Positions 59,960 through 64,000 of a DNA stretch of 64,000 bases are shown here, in pieces. Numbering within the stretch: position 1 is the first letter of the stretch; every line of letters begins with the position of its first letter. A program made the position numbers and the translations under genes. Origin of the DNA: Liolophura sinensis (Eukaryota; Mollusca; Polyplacophora; Chitonida; Chitonidae); assembly GCF_032854445.1 (NCBI RefSeq), contig NC_088297.1, positions 24,625,127 to 24,689,126 of the forward strand, in the 5' to 3' direction. The notes beneath the pieces were generated by a model that was given only the letters and a program-made list of their open reading frames with translations, was not told the origin of the DNA and did no database searches.

Positions 59960-61120
59960 CTAACAAGTTCGATTTAGGGTGTTTGACTGCGGAGTGGATA
60001 TATGTATGTCTGGGATCCAGTAGTAAACTGTGTAGTTTTGCTTGCTTAGCTTAGACCGCCATTTTCCATTTTCACCTGAAATGGGGCTAGAATCAATAGA
60101 CAGGTATTGGCGGCGTGCTATAATCTATAGAGTTGCCTAGGTACAAGATATCCACACGCTGTAGAAAGTGTTACTCGGCAAGCTGTCCAAACAGGCTTGG
60201 CTTAACTGGTTTGTTAGCTACACACTCGCCTCTACCTACACGTACCACTTCTAACAGGTAAATCCCTTGTCTGTCTGTGGGTTCCCTACTTTAGACAAGT
60301 GAATACCTGTCTGTCATGATAATGCTAATTTAGACATGTGCATGATCAGCTTTTACCCAATCTGAAAAAACGTCTAAATTGTCCCTTGATCAATTTCCCG
60401 TTACAGATATATGCAGATTTACTGATTTGACGTGTTTTGTATTGCTGTGCTGATTGCCTCATATCCATGTCATCAAACAGCAAGGAAAATTTCGCACCAG
60501 CGCCACCCCCAGAACTAGGCGTTGTAGACAAGTCTCCACACCTTGTCATTATGATAGCAACTCTTATACGCCAGAAACTTCTCGAATGATTGGAGAATGC
60601 TAACATATGTTACAGCAAAATTTATTGTAAAATCTGTTCAAGCTGATAGGCAGTTATATTACATTTAAAGTTAGCACCTCTTTCGGCATGATAGTTTAAA
60701 ACTATACTAACTAACCCTAAGATTATGTACACTGGCAGCTATCAAATTTCTGGCATTGCTAATCTGGCCGAGACGTGATTGATGTGGAAACTTGCCAAAG
60801 GTCGATGGTTTTTCCTCAGGCCACTCAGCTTTCCACACAAAGTTAAACGCCATTGCATCAGTGTAAAAGTGTGATGTCAAACCGCAGGACATCTAAACAG
60901 CCTTAAAAGGTATCGTCTTAGGACGTAACTCGACGGACCTTCCAAACATGCAGTTTAATTTGATTGAATTTTTTTATGTCTTTTTTTTTCTCTCTCAATG
61001 TCTTCAAAATCCCATATCGTAGAATAACAGAGAAACAGAATACACTATCGACCGATCCTATTTTTGTCTGGACGAGTCGGGTATGGTAATGTCAGTTTTT
61101 TGTGGATGTCCCGAAATAGG
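59960..61120. other. no gene recognised; possible first intron
   Basis: Only short open frames (for example 60346-60606 minus) without family features. If the exon ending at 59949 is real, this is intron. Confidence 0.35.
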
Positions 61121-61225
61121 TCATTAGGTTTTCTCCACCCATAATGATGATGGCCATCTATTATATGTACGTGAAAAACTCTGGAATACGACGTTAAACA
61201 ACAAGGAAATAGATAAGCAATTAAA
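61120..61225 (+). repeat. degenerate SINE fragment
   Basis: AGGTTTTCTCCACCCATAAT, GATGGCCATC and ACGACGTTAAACAACAAGGA resemble the 3' half of the window's SINEs. Confidence 0.45.
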
Positions 61226-62025
61226 ATAAAATTTAAAAAATACACAACGTTCCTCTGACTGATCCAGACGTGTGTACAGGAATCCAGGCTTTTGGCGTTC
61301 GTGTTTACTTACAGTCCCATTCAAGCTCTGTCCTCTATGCGGCAAATAAAACTGTCTCATTTACCTTACACTATTTGCATGAGTTGTTTCTCCACCCCTA
61401 ACTTTTCTGAACCGAGCATTCTTCGAAAAAGGAAATACAACTCTGGCAAAATTTGCCCCACGGAAAACATCTCTTTGCTTCTTGGAAGGAACTCAGTTAC
61501 ATCCTTAGCGAAATGATGATTTTTTTTGTTGCGGTGACGACTGTGAACAAACCTGATAAAAAGATAAGTCGTTTAAAAGACCCATGGTGTTTCCCAGAAG
61601 AGTATACGACTACGCCCCAATTATGTCGTCATGAAGCCATATTTCCTGTTGGTTTTAGTCGGTTCACATTAATTAGTATCACGGCACATAGCTTTAATGG
61701 GGAAATGTTAGCTCATTATTTTTAATTACAATTCTGTAATTACTTTTAAGCTTCTTGGTAGTTTATAGATAAGGCTGTATATGTCTGGTTGGTATTTCTG
61801 AATGTAGAAACGCGGCCGTCCAGAGAGCCACGGTGACAAGAGTCATGGGCACAATCAGAGTAACAAGTGATGTAACTTCTAACCTTACGCAGTCTGTAAT
61901 TTATATTGTTTTTTGTCAAGGCATCCGGTACACACTTCTAATCATCACTTTCGTGACAAGAGAGAAATATAGGGAGAAAATTTACTCTTCATGGGTTTAC
62001 TAGTATAGAGGGGAAAATTTTACTG
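61226..62025. other. no gene recognised
   Basis: Two overlapping short open frames at 61292-61725 show no family similarity. Nothing else seen. Confidence 0.35.
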
Positions 62026-62029
62026 GTCG

Positions 62030-62175
62030 TCTACATAGTACGATGATTTGTACCCATTTATGGACGTAGCTAGAGAATTGTACCCTTTAATGCACATAAG
62101 TCGAGAATTTTGAGCTTTTATGGACATTAACAGAAGATTTTATTCTTTAATAGACATAAGGAGAGGATTTTGCTA
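62030..62175. repeat. decayed tandem repeat, about 34 bp
   Basis: Words like GAGAATTTTGAGCTTTTATG, GACATAAGTCGAGAATTT and TTTAATAGACATAAGGAGAG recur about every 34 bases. Confidence 0.6.
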
Positions 62176-62899
62176 ATCTGGGATATCGGTTGTTTATGTT
62201 TTCTAGTGATTGTCCGTCCACATAGGTGTAGGAATTTCCTTTTTTGGTCATATGTAAAAACTGCTACCGTGCTCGGATATACGCATAGAGACATATACTA
62301 CTTACGCTTCATGCGTGGACATTTATGCTGAAATTTATTCTTTATGACAATGTATAGGGAAGTTTATCAACCCTGTATAAACACTTCTTATTTGGTTTGT
62401 GACTCATGTTTTGCCATGGATACCCATAGACATTAGTAGAGACTTTTACTAACTATGCTCCGTGAACTTTCAGCCGAAAGTTTAATATACAAATGATCAG
62501 AGGCGATGGTACACACTACATTGTAGCTGATGTCAGTCAGCAAAGTAATCAGGCAAAAATTCGAAAGTGGAAAAATCGTATTTTTTTCTTGAACTTTACT
62601 AACTACTCTTTAAGGACAGAGGTAGGTAGAAAATTTACCAGATATACTATCTAATGGCCAAACAGCGTATGTACATGCACAAGGGCTTTTCAAAGTTATC
62701 AGTCTTGTTGACTACGCCCTTGCGATCTGCGTGTAGAGGTAACCCGCCGTTCACAATGGCGGACTAGGTACAATACTGCGCGGTGGCCTACACATTCATA
62801 TTTGGTGGTCGGATACCATTGAAATTTACAAGTGCGCACATGCATACAAAACCTGAATAAAGCATGTGAAAGGGCGTCTGAACAACCCAAGATATTATG

Positions 62900-62990
62900 G
62901 ACCCCCCCCCCCCCCCACCACCCTCACCACCACTGGACCCATCCCTACCAACCTTTAACCCCACCCCACCCACCCCCAATCCCTTTAACT
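62900..62990. repeat. C-rich low-complexity tract
   Basis: A run of about 17 C residues followed by CACC/CCAC-rich sequence. Confidence 0.9.
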
Positions 62991-62999
62991 TATCCAGCG

Positions 63000-64000
63000 T
63001 CTCACAATTTGCCCCCTCTCCCCACGGATAAAAAAATCACAGTTATTCATAGTATACACATATAATAGATACAAAATGGAAACAGGTTTCGCTACGTAGG
63101 GAGAATTCAGAACCGATTCAGTTTGATTAATGTGCACTAGAACCCTTTACTCCGCCATTTAAACAGCTCGCATTGTTCAGAACACGCTGCCTTTAACATC
63201 AAACAGCCTAATGACGTTAGGAGACAAAAATCAGCCGAAGACTTTTAGGCTTAATTGAATTGATTAATTATTGTATTTTTACACTATATAAATTCCGTAT
63301 TCCTGTGTGTCATCTCTTTACTCACTGTAACTACAGCTGTACAGACAGAGTTCAACCCCGATAGCAGGTATTTTGTGCAGAGTTATCCGTAATTTGCGAT
63401 TTCTGTGGAAAGGGACAGCAATGTCTGTTGCTAAGTCGCAAAACAACCGACTTCTCAACAACTACAGTATATTTTTAGTTTAGTAGAGCCTCTGTTTCGT
63501 AGCCTTGTTAATATTCAGTATGAACTTTACCATACTGAATTTTCCGTCTTTATTTCTGTTGTATTCTGGTTAAAGCCACAATGTAGTGTTTTTGTTGTAC
63601 AGATAAATTCGTTCGATCTGTATAGACAAAAGATTTGCTCTTTCCCATAATAACATAATGTTTATCAGAAATGTTGACTTGACATCCTATTTCGACCCAC
63701 GCGAGAAGAAAAAATTCATTCAAGAGTATAACCTTGTTGTAACATCGATTGAAGGATGACAGATTTCGGTATGACCTGACCCAGGTTTGATCCCTGGTTC
63801 ATTCAATTACAGCGTTTATAAGCCTGCCTTCAGTACATACTTGTGGGACCATCAGGTGATTTCTTCGATAATACAGAAGGCAAACAATGCTGAATATATC
63901 AACTTGACGTTTGAACCTGGTGTTAAAATAGTGCATGCGGATGTCGTAATAGAATTACTACTTTTAACTGGCCTTTTTCATGCTTGTTTAATAGATTTTT
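63000..64000. other. no gene recognised
   Basis: A TATA-like ACTATATAAATTCC at about 63283 is followed by a donor-like AGCAG/GTATTT at 63367, too weak to call a gene. A B-box-like CCAGGTTTGATCCCTGG at 63781 suggests an old SINE head. Nothing else is supported. Confidence 0.3.

Overview
This is animal nuclear DNA, most likely from a mollusc or another lophotrochozoan. The evidence is intron-rich genes with GT-AG splice sites, AATAAA signals, CRE/TATA-type promoter motifs, and about twenty copies of a tRNA-headed SINE whose 3' part I associate with mollusc V-type SINEs (from memory). Nothing here is bacterial or viral.

Genes. (1) At 319-4211 on the minus strand, seven or eight short exons join in one consistent reading frame and encode about 250 C-terminal residues of a protein I do not recognise. 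A possible first exon lies at 7084-7133. (2) At 7314-27923 on the plus strand is a complete TRAM1 gene for the ER translocating-chain-associated membrane protein: 13 coding exons, 383 residues, every junction in phase. (3) Inside TRAM1 intron 8, on the same strand, is a degenerating DNA-transposon gene (15588-20752). It has D-D-E/D-type transposase motifs, its own introns, one frameshift, and matching inverted repeats at 15255 and 21788. (4) At 41381-48065 on the plus strand is a complete 7-exon tetraspanin of 273 residues. Promoter-like clusters at 39483-39673 and 59471-59949 may mark first exons of the tetraspanin and of a gene beyond the right edge.

Repeats. The window is dominated by tandem arrays, mostly unrelated to each other. 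Their periods are 53 bp (4181-6893), 69 bp (8437-9487), 76 bp (14136-14863), 48 bp (22981-24690), 28 bp (26604-27100), 32 bp (27628-27796), 27 bp (29100-29395), 48 bp (31995-32125), 57/30/61 bp (35290-38575), 177 and 33 bp (39840-40305), 38 bp (45647-45895), 68 bp (50947-51465) and 37 bp (51838-57535, about 154 copies). Nearly all long open frames in the window are by-products of these arrays.

Most notable. The 53-bp array next to the minus-strand gene is built from that gene's own 3' splice site plus the first 30-odd bases of the following exon, repeated about 50 times. The 76-bp array is split, with a leftover piece on the far side of the transposon, which suggests the transposon landed in the array. 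Two SINEs 1 kb apart share a 51-bp non-SINE segment flanked in one copy by a 13-bp direct repeat, which looks like a local template-switch event.
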